A DNA stretch of 64,000 nt from Noviherbaspirillum saxi (GTDB lineage: Bacteria; Pseudomonadota; Gammaproteobacteria; Burkholderiales; Burkholderiaceae_D). The stretch is taken from contig NZ_QYUO01000002.1 of assembly GCF_003591035.1 (NCBI RefSeq), positions 682,001 through 746,000 on the forward strand. Reading direction: 5' to 3'. The stretch's first letter is position 1; every line of letters begins with the position of its first letter. Shown piece by piece: positions 1 to 8,339 of this stretch. The notes beneath the pieces were generated by a model. That model was not told where the DNA came from. It did no database searches and saw nothing but the letters and a program-made list of their open reading frames with translations. A program made the position numbers and the translations under genes.

Positions 1-512
1 AGGAAATGACATTGGAACAGCGACAGGAACTGTTCGAGACGATCTTCAGTGGTGAACTCGATGGATTCCCTCTCATCTCGAATAATTCAACGTGGCGTCA
101 ATTTCCGGTTATCCGCAATAAGAACTGGCACTCTGGAAACAAAGTTCTGATCGGCGATGCATTAAGCAGTGCACATTTCTCCATCGGCTCCGGGACACGG
201 ATTGCGATGGAAGACGCCATTGCGCTGGCAGACGCGATCTGTGCCAACCCGACTGACATTAATGCGGCCTTCGCTGCTTACGTGAACCAGCGCGGTCCCG
301 AAAAAGATAAGCTGATCAACGCGTCTGAAAAGTCATTCACTTGGTACGAACACATTCGCGAATGGATGGACGCCTATAGTCCCTACGAGTTTGTATATCG
401 CTTCATGACGCGTACCGGTCGGGTCGACCGTGAACGACTGCAGCGTCATTATCCGGAGCTTCTTAAGAAGATCGAAGAAGCCGGCATTATTACTGACATG
501 GAGCCAACATGA
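1..512 (+). CDS. FAD-dependent aromatic acyl-CoA monooxygenase, C-terminal part (partial)
   Basis: The reading frame is open to the left edge, so the N-terminal FAD-binding Rossmann part lies outside the window. The visible 170 residues carry the second FAD motif of flavoprotein hydroxylases, GDALSSAHFSIGSGTRIAMED. Its 'AHFSIGSGT' wording is typical of salicylyl-CoA 5-hydroxylase and 2-aminobenzoyl-CoA monooxygenase relatives rather than of free-acid hydroxylases. The ATG at position 6 has no properly spaced ribosome site and would omit the nucleotide-binding domain, so it is not taken as a start. The stop overlaps the next ATG (ATGA), so the gene is translationally coupled to a thioesterase, which fits a CoA-thioester substrate. 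The substrate itself is inferred. A related ring hydroxylase acting on another aroyl-CoA is possible. Confidence 0.75.
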   Translation, partial: EMTLEQRQELFETIFSGELDGFPLISNNSTWRQFPVIRNKNWHSGNKVLIGDALSSAHFSIGSGTRIAMEDAIALADAICANPTDINAAFAAYVNQRGPEKDKLINASEKSFTWYEHIREWMDAYSPYEFVYRFMTRTGRVDRERLQRHYPELLKKIEEAGIITDMEPT

Positions 513-973
513 CAATGGACGCCACCGAGTATGTGCTGAGCCGCGAGCCCTTCATTGTCCGCCGCACGGTTCGCTGGGGCGATTGTGATCCCGCAGGTGT
601 TGTCTACACCGGGCGCTTCCCTGAGTACCTGTTGGGCGCTATTGGTTTCTTCAAGAACCATATGGCCGGTGGCTCAATGCATGACCTGTCCCAAAAGTTC
701 GATGTCGATATGCCGTGCAAGGGTATGTCATTCGACTTTATCGGTTCTTTGTGGCCTGGTGACGTTATCGATATTCAGTGCGTCGTCGGTGACGTACGCA
801 CTCGCAGCTTTGATATTGAGTGCTCTGCAGCCAAGCCCGACGGTACCCCTGTCTTCAAAGCCCGGTTTTCGCCAATCTGTATTGAACGCACTGTCCGCAA
901 AGGAAAGCCAATTCCTCCGGAGTTGCGGGAAATATTAGTCCAGTTCCAAACAAGTCCAGTGGAGAATGCATGA
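509..973 (+). CDS. 4-hydroxybenzoyl-CoA thioesterase family hotdog protein
   Basis: This 154-residue protein is a single hotdog-fold domain, the usual size for the family. Near residues 23-33 it has the signature RWGDCDPAGVVY. The Asp of 'DPAGVVY' is the catalytic acid/base in Pseudomonas-type 4-hydroxybenzoyl-CoA thioesterase. It should hydrolyse an aromatic acyl-CoA to the free acid in the cytoplasm. It overlaps the hydroxylase before it and the isomerase after it by ATGA, so the three are one translational unit. Placed after a salicylyl-CoA-hydroxylase-like enzyme, its likely substrate is gentisyl-CoA or a similar hydroxyaroyl-CoA. That is inference from context, not from the protein itself. 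Confidence 0.8.
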   Translation: MTMDATEYVLSREPFIVRRTVRWGDCDPAGVVYTGRFPEYLLGAIGFFKNHMAGGSMHDLSQKFDVDMPCKGMSFDFIGSLWPGDVIDIQCVVGDVRTRSFDIECSAAKPDGTPVFKARFSPICIERTVRKGKPIPPELREILVQFQTSPVENA

Positions 974-1731
974 GCGCTAAAGTCTATAAGATTGGGCAAG
1001 TCGTCCCGAGTTCCAACGTGACGATGGAACGCGAGATTCCTGCAATCCTGAACCGACGCATGGCAGTGCTGCCTGAGCGATTCAGTTTCCATTCCAGTCG
1101 GGTCCGCATGCATAAGGTCGTACCCGAAGAACTTGAGCGGATGAATTGCGAAATGGGCAGATGTGCGGTCGAGTTGGCTGACGCTCAGGTTGATATCCTG
1201 AGCACTGCCTGTCTCGTTGCGACGATGTGCATGGGACTCGGTTATCACCGTACGACTGTAGCCGACATGCGTGCTGCGACCGAGAGCGCCAAGTTGCCAC
1301 CGCAGATCATGACGTCGGCGGGCGCATTGGTCGAAGAATTGAAGAGTTTTGGTGCCAAGAGAATTTCGTTGATGGCCCCCTATAGCGATGCGCTCACAGC
1401 CAAAGTTCTTGAATATATCAGGGAAGAAGGAATCGAAGTCCAGGATCACCTGAACTTTAGTATCGAGGACAATATCGCTGTCGGTGAGCGCGATCCGATG
1501 CGGTTGCTTGACGATGTGAAACGGCTCAACGTCAAGGGTGTGGATGCGGTCGTGCTGTCAGCGTGCGTCCAGATGCCATCTCTACCGGCAATTCAGGTTG
1601 CGCAGCAATCCCTTGGCATTCCTGTTACCTCCACCGCGGTATGCACAGCCCGGCAAATGTTGAAGTTGCTGAAACTGGATCCCGTCGCGCCTGATGCCGG
1701 CGCATTTCTTGGCGATATGCGGGGACTGTAG
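970..1731 (+). CDS. Maleate isomerase (Asp/Glu racemase superfamily)
   Basis: This 253-residue cytosolic enzyme resembles NicE-type maleate cis-trans isomerases along its whole length: an N-terminal YKIGQVVPSSNVTME block, then FHSSRVRMHKV, and two cysteine motifs, STACLVA (near residue 80) and LSACVQMPS (near residue 198). These are the paired catalytic cysteines of the family. It would convert maleate to fumarate. Maleate arises from gentisate when maleylpyruvate is hydrolysed directly, which links it to the upstream hydroxylase and thioesterase. It is the third ATGA-overlapping gene of the operon. An arylmalonate decarboxylase or another racemase is less likely because both cysteines and the maleate-isomerase N-terminus are present. 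Confidence 0.82.
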   Translation: MSAKVYKIGQVVPSSNVTMEREIPAILNRRMAVLPERFSFHSSRVRMHKVVPEELERMNCEMGRCAVELADAQVDILSTACLVATMCMGLGYHRTTVADMRAATESAKLPPQIMTSAGALVEELKSFGAKRISLMAPYSDALTAKVLEYIREEGIEVQDHLNFSIEDNIAVGERDPMRLLDDVKRLNVKGVDAVVLSACVQMPSLPAIQVAQQSLGIPVTSTAVCTARQMLKLLKLDPVAPDAGAFLGDMRGL

Positions 1732-1925
1732 CATTAGCTTCCATGATCGCTCGGAGAGCGCTCTATTCTGAGCTCGGTTATCTCGCTCAACCAAATTGCA
1801 GCGTGTCATTAGATGAAAAAGGTCGGCAGGATCGAGCAAGAGATCGGCCAAATCCAGATGCCAGTTGAACCCGTACGCGAGTATCGGGCAGGCGTCGCTA
1901 TTACAACCAATTTAAGGAGAACAGA

Positions 1926-2954
1926 ATGTCTTTGAAGAACACCGCTAGTCCACGGAATTCAGGTCGTCGTACACGTCTAAAGCACGCACTGGCAATTTTT
2001 GCAGGCACAGTCGCCGCTACGCTTGCGAACGGTGTTATGGCGCAAACGCCGACGCAGGCATGGCCAAAAAACAATATCAAGCTGGTAGTCGCCGCGACGG
2101 CTGGCTCGGCGCCAGACATTATTGCGCGCGTGATTGCTGACAGGCTCGGACCCGTTTGGCAACAGCCGATCATTGTCGAGAACCGTACCGGCGCTGGCGG
2201 TCTGGTCGCGATGCGCTACACGAGCTCGTCTGCACCTGATGGTTATACGCTCGTACTTGCCCATGCGGCTGCCGCAGTGATCACGCCATTGACCTATCGC
2301 GCCGCGAAATACGATATCGAAAAAGATTTTACGACGATCGCCACCGTTGGGTATACCCCGATGGGTTTGATCGGCAGTGTCGACTCATCAGCCAAAACGC
2401 TGGCGGATGTGCTGGAGCACTCGCGCAAGAATCCGGGAAAAATCGTACTGGGCAATCCCACTCAGGCGTCAATTCCCCATTTGACGAGCGAACTTCTTAA
2501 TCAGCAAGGAAAAGGCGATTTTTTTAATGTCACTTTTGGTGGGGCGGCGAACGGGATCAAATCGGTTATTAATGGCGACGCGCAGTACTATATAGACGGC
2601 ATTGGACCTCTTATGCCGATGATTCGGGCAAAACGTGTCCGTCCGATTGCCGTGTTTTCCGATAAGGTATTGGAAGGACTGGAAGGAATTCCATTGGCAA
2701 AAGACGTGATACCGGGCCTTAGCGTCACTGGATGGTTCGTCCTTGCAGCGCCCGCAAATATGCCAAAAGACATCGTCGCCAGGATCAATGCCGACGTGAA
2801 TCGTGTACTGGCAATGCCTGATGTCGTGGCTCGTTTCCGGGAATTCGGCACTTATCCACAAATTGGCAGCGTTGCCGACGCGCATGCTTTCATCAAGAAA
2901 GAAAAGGTACTCTGGTCTGATGTGCTCAAGAAGGCAAACATCAAGCCGGAATAA
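1926..2954 (+). CDS. Bug/TctC-family periplasmic solute-binding protein
   Basis: This 342-residue protein has a long signal sequence (twin-basic region, hydrophobic stretch, cleavage near VMAQT around residue 38). The classic Bug-family start follows: WPKNNIKLVVA, then ADRLGPVWQQPIIVENRTGAGG near residues 75-95. It is a periplasmic receptor that captures carboxylic acids for TctAB-type membrane partners, or acts in sensing. No TctA or TctB gene is in the window, as is common for the many orphan Bug proteins of Burkholderiales. A good ribosome site (AAGGAG) precedes the ATG. It lies between the catabolic genes and an MFS carrier on the same strand, so it may capture the aromatic acid or a dicarboxylate of that pathway. 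The ligand cannot be read from sequence. Confidence 0.88.
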   Translation: MSLKNTASPRNSGRRTRLKHALAIFAGTVAATLANGVMAQTPTQAWPKNNIKLVVAATAGSAPDIIARVIADRLGPVWQQPIIVENRTGAGGLVAMRYTSSSAPDGYTLVLAHAAAAVITPLTYRAAKYDIEKDFTTIATVGYTPMGLIGSVDSSAKTLADVLEHSRKNPGKIVLGNPTQASIPHLTSELLNQQGKGDFFNVTFGGAANGIKSVINGDAQYYIDGIGPLMPMIRAKRVRPIAVFSDKVLEGLEGIPLAKDVIPGLSVTGWFVLAAPANMPKDIVARINADVNRVLAMPDVVARFREFGTYPQIGSVADAHAFIKKEKVLWSDVLKKANIKPE

Positions 2955-3157
2955 CGGGCACACGGGCGCGGCGCATGCCGCGCATTCTGATTGCAATAAA
3001 CAACGTATGCAGTCCACCTTCTGAGCCCATTTATCGAGGGTGACGTTGTTTGTGCTGCCACCTTCCCGATATGTTTCACATGCGATCAGACCGCTGATCT
3101 GACAGTACGGCGGGATATCGACAAATACGTGCTAAACCATAGAGAAAACGAGAGACA

Positions 3158-4414
3158 ATGAGCACCACACCAACCACTAGTAACTCGGTCTATGCGGCGA
3201 TTGTATTCGGCGCCGCGCTAGGCATGTTTGCCGGATATCCGCCGATTTTCAATGCTACATCTGGCATCTTCATGCAACCCTTGGCGGCCGAGTTTCACTG
3301 GGGGCGATCCGAGGTCGCGCTTTCCTATTCGAGTTCAATGCTAGGCATCGCGTTGATAAGCCCATTGGTCGGATTGTTAATGGATCGCTTCGGTGCGCGC
3401 AGGGTAATTCTCGTGTCAGCGATTATTTTTGGGATGTGTACGGCAGCGATGTCGCTTCAGACCGGCGATAAAGCCATGTGGGTTGGACTGTCGTTGCTCG
3501 TTGGTATCTTTGGTGCGGGCACGTCGGTGTTGGGCTATCTTGCGATACTCCCGCAGTGGTTTGATAAGCGCCTTGGCTTGGCGTTGGCTATCGCGATGTG
3601 CGGCCTCGGGGCTGGTACTGTCGTCATGCCTTCTCTTGCGCAGGTGTTGATTTCATCTTATGGCTGGCGCACTGCGTATGTTGCACTGGGAATCTGTTCC
3701 ATTGTTGTCGCGCTCGTCGCCTTTTTCTTCCTCCGTGAGCGAGCACCGAATACCGGTTCAAAGAAGGCGACCCGTCCATTGGCGCCGGTTGAGGGTATGT
3801 CGCTGGCAGACGGTCTGCGCTCATGGAAGTTATGGACGATGTTTGTAGCGTTTGCGATTGCCTCTGCTGCAACGCTGTCGTTGAATCCCCACTTTCCTGC
3901 CATGTTCGGAGACAAAGGCTTTACTCCTGAGGACGGGGCAAAAGCCGCATCGCTCGTCGGCATCGGTCTCATTACCGGTCGTCTCCTCACCGGCATTCTG
4001 CTCGACCGCATCCGCGGATCGTACGTCGCGGCGGCTTTTTTCCTTATCGGGGCATGCGGACTCATTATGATTAAGACATCGACCAGCTACCCGATCCTGC
4101 TCATGGCTGCCGCAATGGTGGGCTTGACGATTGGCGCCGAAGGCGACCTGATTTCCTACTTGGTAAAGTCGTATTTCGGTATGCGTTCGTTTGGCACATT
4201 TTATGGAATCGCATTCGCGGGGTACGCATTGGGGGGAGTTATCGGTCCGGTGGTCGTTGGCAAGCTTTTCGACCTGCAGAAATCTTACGATACCGTGTTG
4301 CTGGCGTTTCCGTGGATGCTTGCGATCGCAGGATTGGCGCTTCTCTCGCTAGGGAAATACCGCAACGCATCCATCGATGGTGCGTCGGATTCTCTGGAGT
4401 CTGCAACGGCATGA
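3158..4414 (+). CDS. MFS transporter, oxalate/formate-antiporter-like
   Basis: This 418-residue integral membrane protein has about 12 hydrophobic segments. It shows the MFS motif-A loop between helices 2 and 3 (LMDRFGARRVI) and a second copy of that loop in the C-terminal half (LLDRIRGSYV). The N-terminus and the 'GWRTAYVALG' segment are like the OFA/monocarboxylate branch. It probably imports an organic or aromatic acid. It follows the Bug receptor on the same strand and is followed by a strong terminator, so it closes the catabolic transcription unit that begins left of the window. The facing TetR gene may regulate it. Substrate unknown. Confidence 0.85.
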   Translation: MSTTPTTSNSVYAAIVFGAALGMFAGYPPIFNATSGIFMQPLAAEFHWGRSEVALSYSSSMLGIALISPLVGLLMDRFGARRVILVSAIIFGMCTAAMSLQTGDKAMWVGLSLLVGIFGAGTSVLGYLAILPQWFDKRLGLALAIAMCGLGAGTVVMPSLAQVLISSYGWRTAYVALGICSIVVALVAFFFLRERAPNTGSKKATRPLAPVEGMSLADGLRSWKLWTMFVAFAIASAATLSLNPHFPAMFGDKGFTPEDGAKAASLVGIGLITGRLLTGILLDRIRGSYVAAAFFLIGACGLIMIKTSTSYPILLMAAAMVGLTIGAEGDLISYLVKSYFGMRSFGTFYGIAFAGYALGGVIGPVVVGKLFDLQKSYDTVLLAFPWMLAIAGLALLSLGKYRNASIDGASDSLESATA

Positions 4415-4495
4415 ATAGGCTTGTCTGAATAGACGGATAATTCTGAACGATCTCAGTTTGTCTCCTTCAATCCGTATCTCCAAGGGATTGAAGTT

Positions 4496-4527
4496 CGCCC
4501 GTGATGCATTCGTAGCGGGCGTTTTTT
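4496..4527 (+). terminator. Rho-independent terminator after the MFS gene
   Basis: CGCCCG (4496-4501) pairs with CGGGCG (4516-4521) and is followed directly by TTTTTT. It lies about 80 bases after the MFS stop, before the convergent TetR gene. Confidence 0.8.
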
Positions 4528-4578
4528 CGTTATCGTCTTAAGCTTTTAAAGACATTCTTTAGCGAGTCTGTAAGGCAG

Positions 4579-5322
4579 TTACTTTAACCACTGTGCAAAT
4601 CCGTCGAGCAAAAGCTTAAGTCCAGCTTCGAAAGCTTGCTTGGAATCGAGGGACGAAAACGGTACGCCAACCTTTTTTGCCGCGGGATACTTGGCGGAAT
4701 CGAGCTCTTCAAACTTCGCTTTGATGAATTCTTTATGGTCGGCTGGAAGCTGGCGAGACGCTTGCGCTGTGCTCGATGCAACGAGGAACTGCATCAGGAG
4801 GTGGAATGCAAGCGCTACCTGTTTTGGTTTGAAGCCCCCCTGAAGGAACGCCTGTGCCACATAGTCGAAATACACGACACCATAATCTGTTTCATTTCCC
4901 CCGACCTGCTGGAACAAGCGAAAGCGATTATGCGACGCGATATATTGGGCGATGCCGGGATGGTCCGTTGCATGCGCTAACAATACATTAGCCATTTTCT
5001 CGACGTCATTTCGCCAATGGCCGGTCAACGCAGGTAGTCGGCGAACCCGATCACCATAGTAGTAATTCAACACCCCAGAGATCAGGTTGTCTCGGTTGCC
5101 GATATAGTAATGTATTAAACCTGGTGCAACATCGAACTCCCGCGCAAGTTGAACCATTGAAATATCGGACAGAGGCATTTGTCTGGCAAGTGCGATTGCC
5201 TTGTCGATAATTGCACTTTTCGTCAGTTCGGCCTCGGAGCCAATGGCCGAATCGGTTTTGCGCGGGCGGCCCCTGGGTCGTGGGGATTCTTCTACGGTCT
5301 GCACGGTGGCCTGTTTTGCCAT
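4579..5322 (-). CDS. TetR family transcriptional regulator
   Basis: The ATG at 5322 gives 247 residues (MAKQATVQTVEESPRPRGRPRK). The frame stays open to 5439, but the extra 39 residues are cysteine-rich and unlike a TetR N-terminus. After a basic Arg/Pro tail comes the helix-turn-helix: AIALARQMPLSDISMVQLAREFDV, then 'GLIHYYIGNRDNLISGVL', the normal TetR recognition helix region. The C-terminal part is an all-helical ligand domain that ends in a TetR-C-like dimer helix. The gene faces the MFS gene and is divergent from the porin at 6085. Two similar AT-rich dyads upstream (5451-5471 and 5879-5902) are candidate operators. The ligand is probably an aromatic acid or CoA ester of the neighbouring pathway (inference). 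Confidence 0.82.
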   Translation of the reverse strand: MAKQATVQTVEESPRPRGRPRKTDSAIGSEAELTKSAIIDKAIALARQMPLSDISMVQLAREFDVAPGLIHYYIGNRDNLISGVLNYYYGDRVRRLPALTGHWRNDVEKMANVLLAHATDHPGIAQYIASHNRFRLFQQVGGNETDYGVVYFDYVAQAFLQGGFKPKQVALAFHLLMQFLVASSTAQASRQLPADHKEFIKAKFEELDSAKYPAAKKVGVPFSSLDSKQAFEAGLKLLLDGFAQWLK

Positions 5323-5450
5323 AATTTTCAACTTTTCGTCGTGGTGAGCTACCAATGCCGGATGTGCCTGATCCCTCTCACAAACGCACCAAATAGGACT
5401 ACTTCTTTTGACGCAAATGAGCAATTCAACGTCCGACACACCGTCGCTGC

Positions 5451-5471
5451 ATTAATTGATTGAGTATTAAT
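5451..5471. promoter_or_regulatory. Candidate TetR operator, copy 1
   Basis: ATTAATTGA followed by TTGAGTATTAAT makes an imperfect dyad (ATTAAT...ATTAAT). It is about 130 bases upstream of the TetR start and shares the ATTAATTGA core with the site at 5879. Assignment to this regulator is inference. Confidence 0.35.
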
Positions 5472-5878
5472 ATACTATCAGTCTTCTCCGGCATCAAATG
5501 GAATCATGGTGAACTTCCGAGAAAACTCGGCCAAAGCGCGATTCCGCTGTAATACGCAATCCATATAGAGCGAAGATGGCACTACACATGGCGCCTTTGC
5601 TAGGATGACATCATTACCGCCGGTACAAGGCCATCCTGCACTTATTGCTAGGGAATTGTTAAGCCGGTTGGGGAGGACAGACAACTCATCCTGTTCATCG
5701 GTGCAGAAACGGGGGAGTAAACCTCTACCCCGCGCCGCTTGAGCCCGGAACTTGCACAATGAATTTAGCAGGCATAGTTCCTGTTGGGCTCCGACCCAAG
5801 TCGCACTGCATGACGTAGTCCACGTGCCTAAAAATAATCCTTTCGAAATAAATTGACCCCCTATCAATAGATGGATAT

Positions 5879-5902
5879 ATTAATTGAGGTGGTGTTAATT
5901 AA
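5879..5902. promoter_or_regulatory. Candidate TetR operator, copy 2
   Basis: ATTAATTGAG, a short spacer, then TTAATTAA: the same core and dyad form as the site at 5451-5471. It lies about 180 bases before the porin start. If both sites bind the TetR protein, the porin belongs to the same regulon. Confidence 0.35.
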
Positions 5903-6084
5903 ATCGTCTTTGCGTATGTTTTTATGCCGGTAAAACATGCGCCGCTTCAGCCAAAGTGTGGCGTTCCACTATCCATGGCATCAGTGAAAAGTACACCGCT
6001 AGCCACTGAAAAACGGCCAAATGCAGAGCGATTTGCATGAAAAGGCTGGCAATAGAAAATGCTCAACCAATCAAGGAGATTTAC

Positions 6085-7128
6085 ATGAAGAAGACGCTTT
6101 GCATCATGCTTGGGGCAAGTGCAATGGCCAGCGCGGCCTGGGCCCAAACCAATGTAGCTATTTACGGCATTGTGGACGCCGGGATCGTGCGCGAGAGCGG
6201 CGGAGTTGCCGGGAGTGTGACCAAGCTCGGAAGCGGTATTGCAAGCGGATCCCGGATAGGTTTTCGCGGTCGCGAAGATTTGGGCGGCGGCATGGCTGCG
6301 CAATTTGTCCTTGAGACGGGAACGAATATCGATACTGGCGCAATGGGGCAGGGAGGTCTGCTATTTGGTCGCCAAGCCCATGTCGGCCTGTCCACCGGCG
6401 CCGGCACCTTGACGTTTGGACGTCAATACACACCGCTATTCATGGCTGTAAACGCCGTTGACCCATTCCTGGGGTTTAGCATGGCAGGCAGTGCAAACAA
6501 CATTCTGTCCGAGGGCGGAATTCGTATGAACAACACGGTCAAGTACGCAATGCCCGCTACCGGACCGTTCACCGCAGACATTGCGTACGGTTTCGGCGAG
6601 GTGGCCGGCGATAGCAGTGCTGGCCGCAACGTTGGTGCGTCCGTGGGCTATAGCAGTGGGCCACTGAGTATACGACTGGCATATCATCGCGCGAATAACG
6701 TACCGGCTGCCGGAGTAGCACCAGACGACGGACGTAGCATCCTGCTAGGCGGCGTGTACAACTTCGGCGTGGCAAAATTCCACCTCGGTGTACAAAGCAA
6801 CAAGGGACTGATAACCATCAACGGCCGCGCAATTCCGCGGACCGACTCACGAGATGTCCTCGTTGGTGTCACTGTGCCCTTCGGCGTCTCCAGTGTGATG
6901 GCATCTTACATTCGAAAAGATGCTCGCAGTGCCCTTAACCGAGATGCAAATCAGATGGCAATCGGTGTCACTTATCCGCTGTCCAAGCGCACAGACCTTT
7001 ACGCATCCTATGCACGCATTGACAATGATGCTGCCGCAGGCACGGCAAATTTCTATACGGTCGGCAATGGCTCCGATACCGGTACGGGCGACAAAGCGTT
7101 CAATTTCGGCATTCGCCACACGTTCTGA
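6085..7128 (+). CDS. Gram-negative outer-membrane porin (GBP/OmpC-like)
   Basis: The start at 6085 is preceded by AAGGAGAT and gives 347 residues with a signal peptide (MKKTLCIMLGASAMASAAWA, then QTN). An upstream in-frame ATG at 6037 would bury the signal, so it is rejected. The mature protein begins with the beta-strand pattern NVAIYGIVDAGIV and contains GSRIGFRGREDLGGGMAAQF and the 'FGRQ.YTP' block, all hallmarks of Burkholderiales trimeric porins. It ends in the outer-membrane signature FGIRHTF with a terminal Phe. It is a 16-strand general or anion-selective channel for small solutes. Position next to the TetR gene and aromatic-acid genes suggests substrate entry. It is a clear paralogue of the porins at 37.4 and 61.3 kb. 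Confidence 0.92.
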   Translation: MKKTLCIMLGASAMASAAWAQTNVAIYGIVDAGIVRESGGVAGSVTKLGSGIASGSRIGFRGREDLGGGMAAQFVLETGTNIDTGAMGQGGLLFGRQAHVGLSTGAGTLTFGRQYTPLFMAVNAVDPFLGFSMAGSANNILSEGGIRMNNTVKYAMPATGPFTADIAYGFGEVAGDSSAGRNVGASVGYSSGPLSIRLAYHRANNVPAAGVAPDDGRSILLGGVYNFGVAKFHLGVQSNKGLITINGRAIPRTDSRDVLVGVTVPFGVSSVMASYIRKDARSALNRDANQMAIGVTYPLSKRTDLYASYARIDNDAAAGTANFYTVGNGSDTGTGDKAFNFGIRHTF

Positions 7129-7494
7129 TAGTAAGCTTACTTTTCCGCAGTAGCGATTTCGGCTTTACGGAAAGTAATATCAGCGGATCTGTCCCCGGAT
7201 TTCACATTCGGGGGAACAAGATTGCGAGACTTCTGTTGCGTAAAGGGAATTCGCTTTTCAACACCGGAAAACACCACGGACACAAGAAGAATAACGCCAC
7301 CCTTTCAGAAAGTCGCGCAGGAATAGTGGCCTTCAGCAGGGTATTTCCCCCCTAGAAGTCTGCGCGGCAGAAGGATTTCATGTCATCCAGGGCCTAGTAA
7401 GAATCGCCAACTGAAAAATATCTGCATCACCGTTTGTATTTATACTATATTTCGACTATTATCGAATCAATGTTATTTCGAGAATAGTCGAACA
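7129..7494. other. Intergenic region, porin to arsR
   Basis: It contains a short stem (ACTTTTCCG near 7139 with CGGAAAGT near 7168) and a CCCCG/CGGGG hairpin near 7200, either of which may end the porin transcript. Neither has a T-run. The last 45 bases carry the ars operator. Confidence 0.45.
7451..7492. promoter_or_regulatory. ArsR operator dyads
   Basis: TTCGACTATTATCGAA (7451-7466) and TTCGAGAATAGTCGAA (7477-7492) are two imperfect palindromes. The left half of the first (TTCGACTATT) is the exact complement of the right half of the second (AATAGTCGAA), so they also form one long dyad. The second ends two bases before the arsR ATG, where repressor binding would block initiation. This is the expected arrangement for an autoregulated ars operon. 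Confidence 0.65.
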
Positions 7495-7833
7495 ATGGAC
7501 AATAAAGCTGTAGTAACGGCGCTTGCTGCGCTGGCACAGGACTCCCGTCTCGCCGTCTTTCGGCTGTTGGTACAGGTCGGCCCGGAGGGCTTGGCTGCCA
7601 CCAGGATTGCGGAGCAACTTGAGATCCCGCCTTCCTCGTTGTCCTTTCATTTAAAGGAACTGACTCACGCCGAACTGGTAACGCAAACCAAGGCCGGTCG
7701 CTCCCTTATTTACTCGGCCAATTTTCCGACCATGAATGGCCTGATTGGATTCTTGACTGAAAACTGCTGCGGCGGAAATGTCTGTTCTCCCGTCCGTGTC
7801 TCCAACTGTTCTGAAGAAGGAGCCTGCTCATGA
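7495..7833 (+). CDS. arsR: ArsR/SmtB family arsenic-responsive repressor
   Basis: A 112-residue winged-helix repressor. The ArsR helix-turn-helix is at residues 35-58 (ATRIAEQLEIPPSSLSFHLKEL) and the wing follows (LVTQTKAGRSLIYSANF). It lacks the classic ELCVCDL site of the E. coli type. Instead, cysteines are grouped at the C-terminus (C91, C92, C97, C105, C111), like repressors that bind As(III) through C-terminal Cys pairs. It is expected to bind the dyads just upstream and release on trivalent arsenic. It overlaps arsI by ATGA and heads the operon that runs to about 10.6 kb. Confidence 0.88.
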   Translation: MDNKAVVTALAALAQDSRLAVFRLLVQVGPEGLAATRIAEQLEIPPSSLSFHLKELTHAELVTQTKAGRSLIYSANFPTMNGLIGFLTENCCGGNVCSPVRVSNCSEEGACS

Positions 7834-8336
7834 AACGCCTGCATGTCCATGTATCGGTCGATAATCTCGCTGACAGCATCAAGTTCTACTCCGGCATGTT
7901 CGCCAACGAGCCCACGGTCGTAAAAACCGACTATGCGAAGTGGATGCTGGACGATCCCCGTGTCAACTTCGCGATATCCCAGCGCGGAGCGCAGACTGGC
8001 TTGAACCACCTTGGGATACAAGTCGAATCGGCGACTGAGTTGAGCGAAATGCAGGATCGCCTGAACGCATTACAACCTGGTGTCGAGAAGGAAGAAGGCG
8101 TAGCCTGCTGCTATGCCAAGTCAGATAAATACTGGGTCAATGACCCGTCTGGAATTGCTTGGGAAACCTACCATACGCTCGATACCATTCCGGTCTTTGG
8201 CGAGTCGAACAAGCCTGCCACAGATCAAAAAGCCGCTGGCCCTGATGCATGCTGTATTCCCTTGGCAAAAACCAGCGCTCAATCACCTTGCTGTGTACCG
8301 AAGGAGCAAAAAGCCACTTCTGGCGCCTGCTGCTGA
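7830..8336 (+). CDS. arsI: ArsI-type C-As lyase (vicinal oxygen chelate fold)
   Basis: A 168-residue glyoxalase/extradiol-dioxygenase-fold protein. It carries the expected Fe(II) ligands of ArsI, His5 (RLHVHVSV), His60 (GLNHLGIQV) and Glu112 (WETYHT), and the vicinal cysteine pair C93-C94 (VACCYAKSDKYW) that binds the trivalent organoarsenical. Such enzymes split the carbon-arsenic bond of methyl- or aromatic arsenicals to give As(III). The tail after residue 120 is unusual: three more CC pairs (DACCIP, SPCCVP, GACC), which could shuttle arsenic. It overlaps arsR by ATGA. The related CadI-type proteins are the alternative name, but the ars context favours ArsI. Confidence 0.85.
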   Translation: MKRLHVHVSVDNLADSIKFYSGMFANEPTVVKTDYAKWMLDDPRVNFAISQRGAQTGLNHLGIQVESATELSEMQDRLNALQPGVEKEEGVACCYAKSDKYWVNDPSGIAWETYHTLDTIPVFGESNKPATDQKAAGPDACCIPLAKTSAQSPCCVPKEQKATSGACC

Positions 8337-8339
8337 GCC

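Larger units (their letters stand above)
5323..6084. other. Divergent intergenic region between TetR gene and porin gene
   Basis: These 760 bases hold the promoters of the TetR and porin genes and two related AT-rich motifs, listed separately. An open frame at 5478-5867 on the minus strand has no ribosome site and reads like random low-complexity sequence, so no gene is called. Confidence 0.6.

Noticed and set aside
775..1449. 224-codon minus-strand frame opposite the thioesterase and maleate isomerase genes
   Set aside because: It lies antisense to two clear genes and its product has no family pattern.
5478..5867. 129-codon minus-strand open frame between the TetR and porin genes
   Set aside because: No ribosome site, odd composition rich in Cys and Ser without domain pattern, and it covers likely promoter elements.
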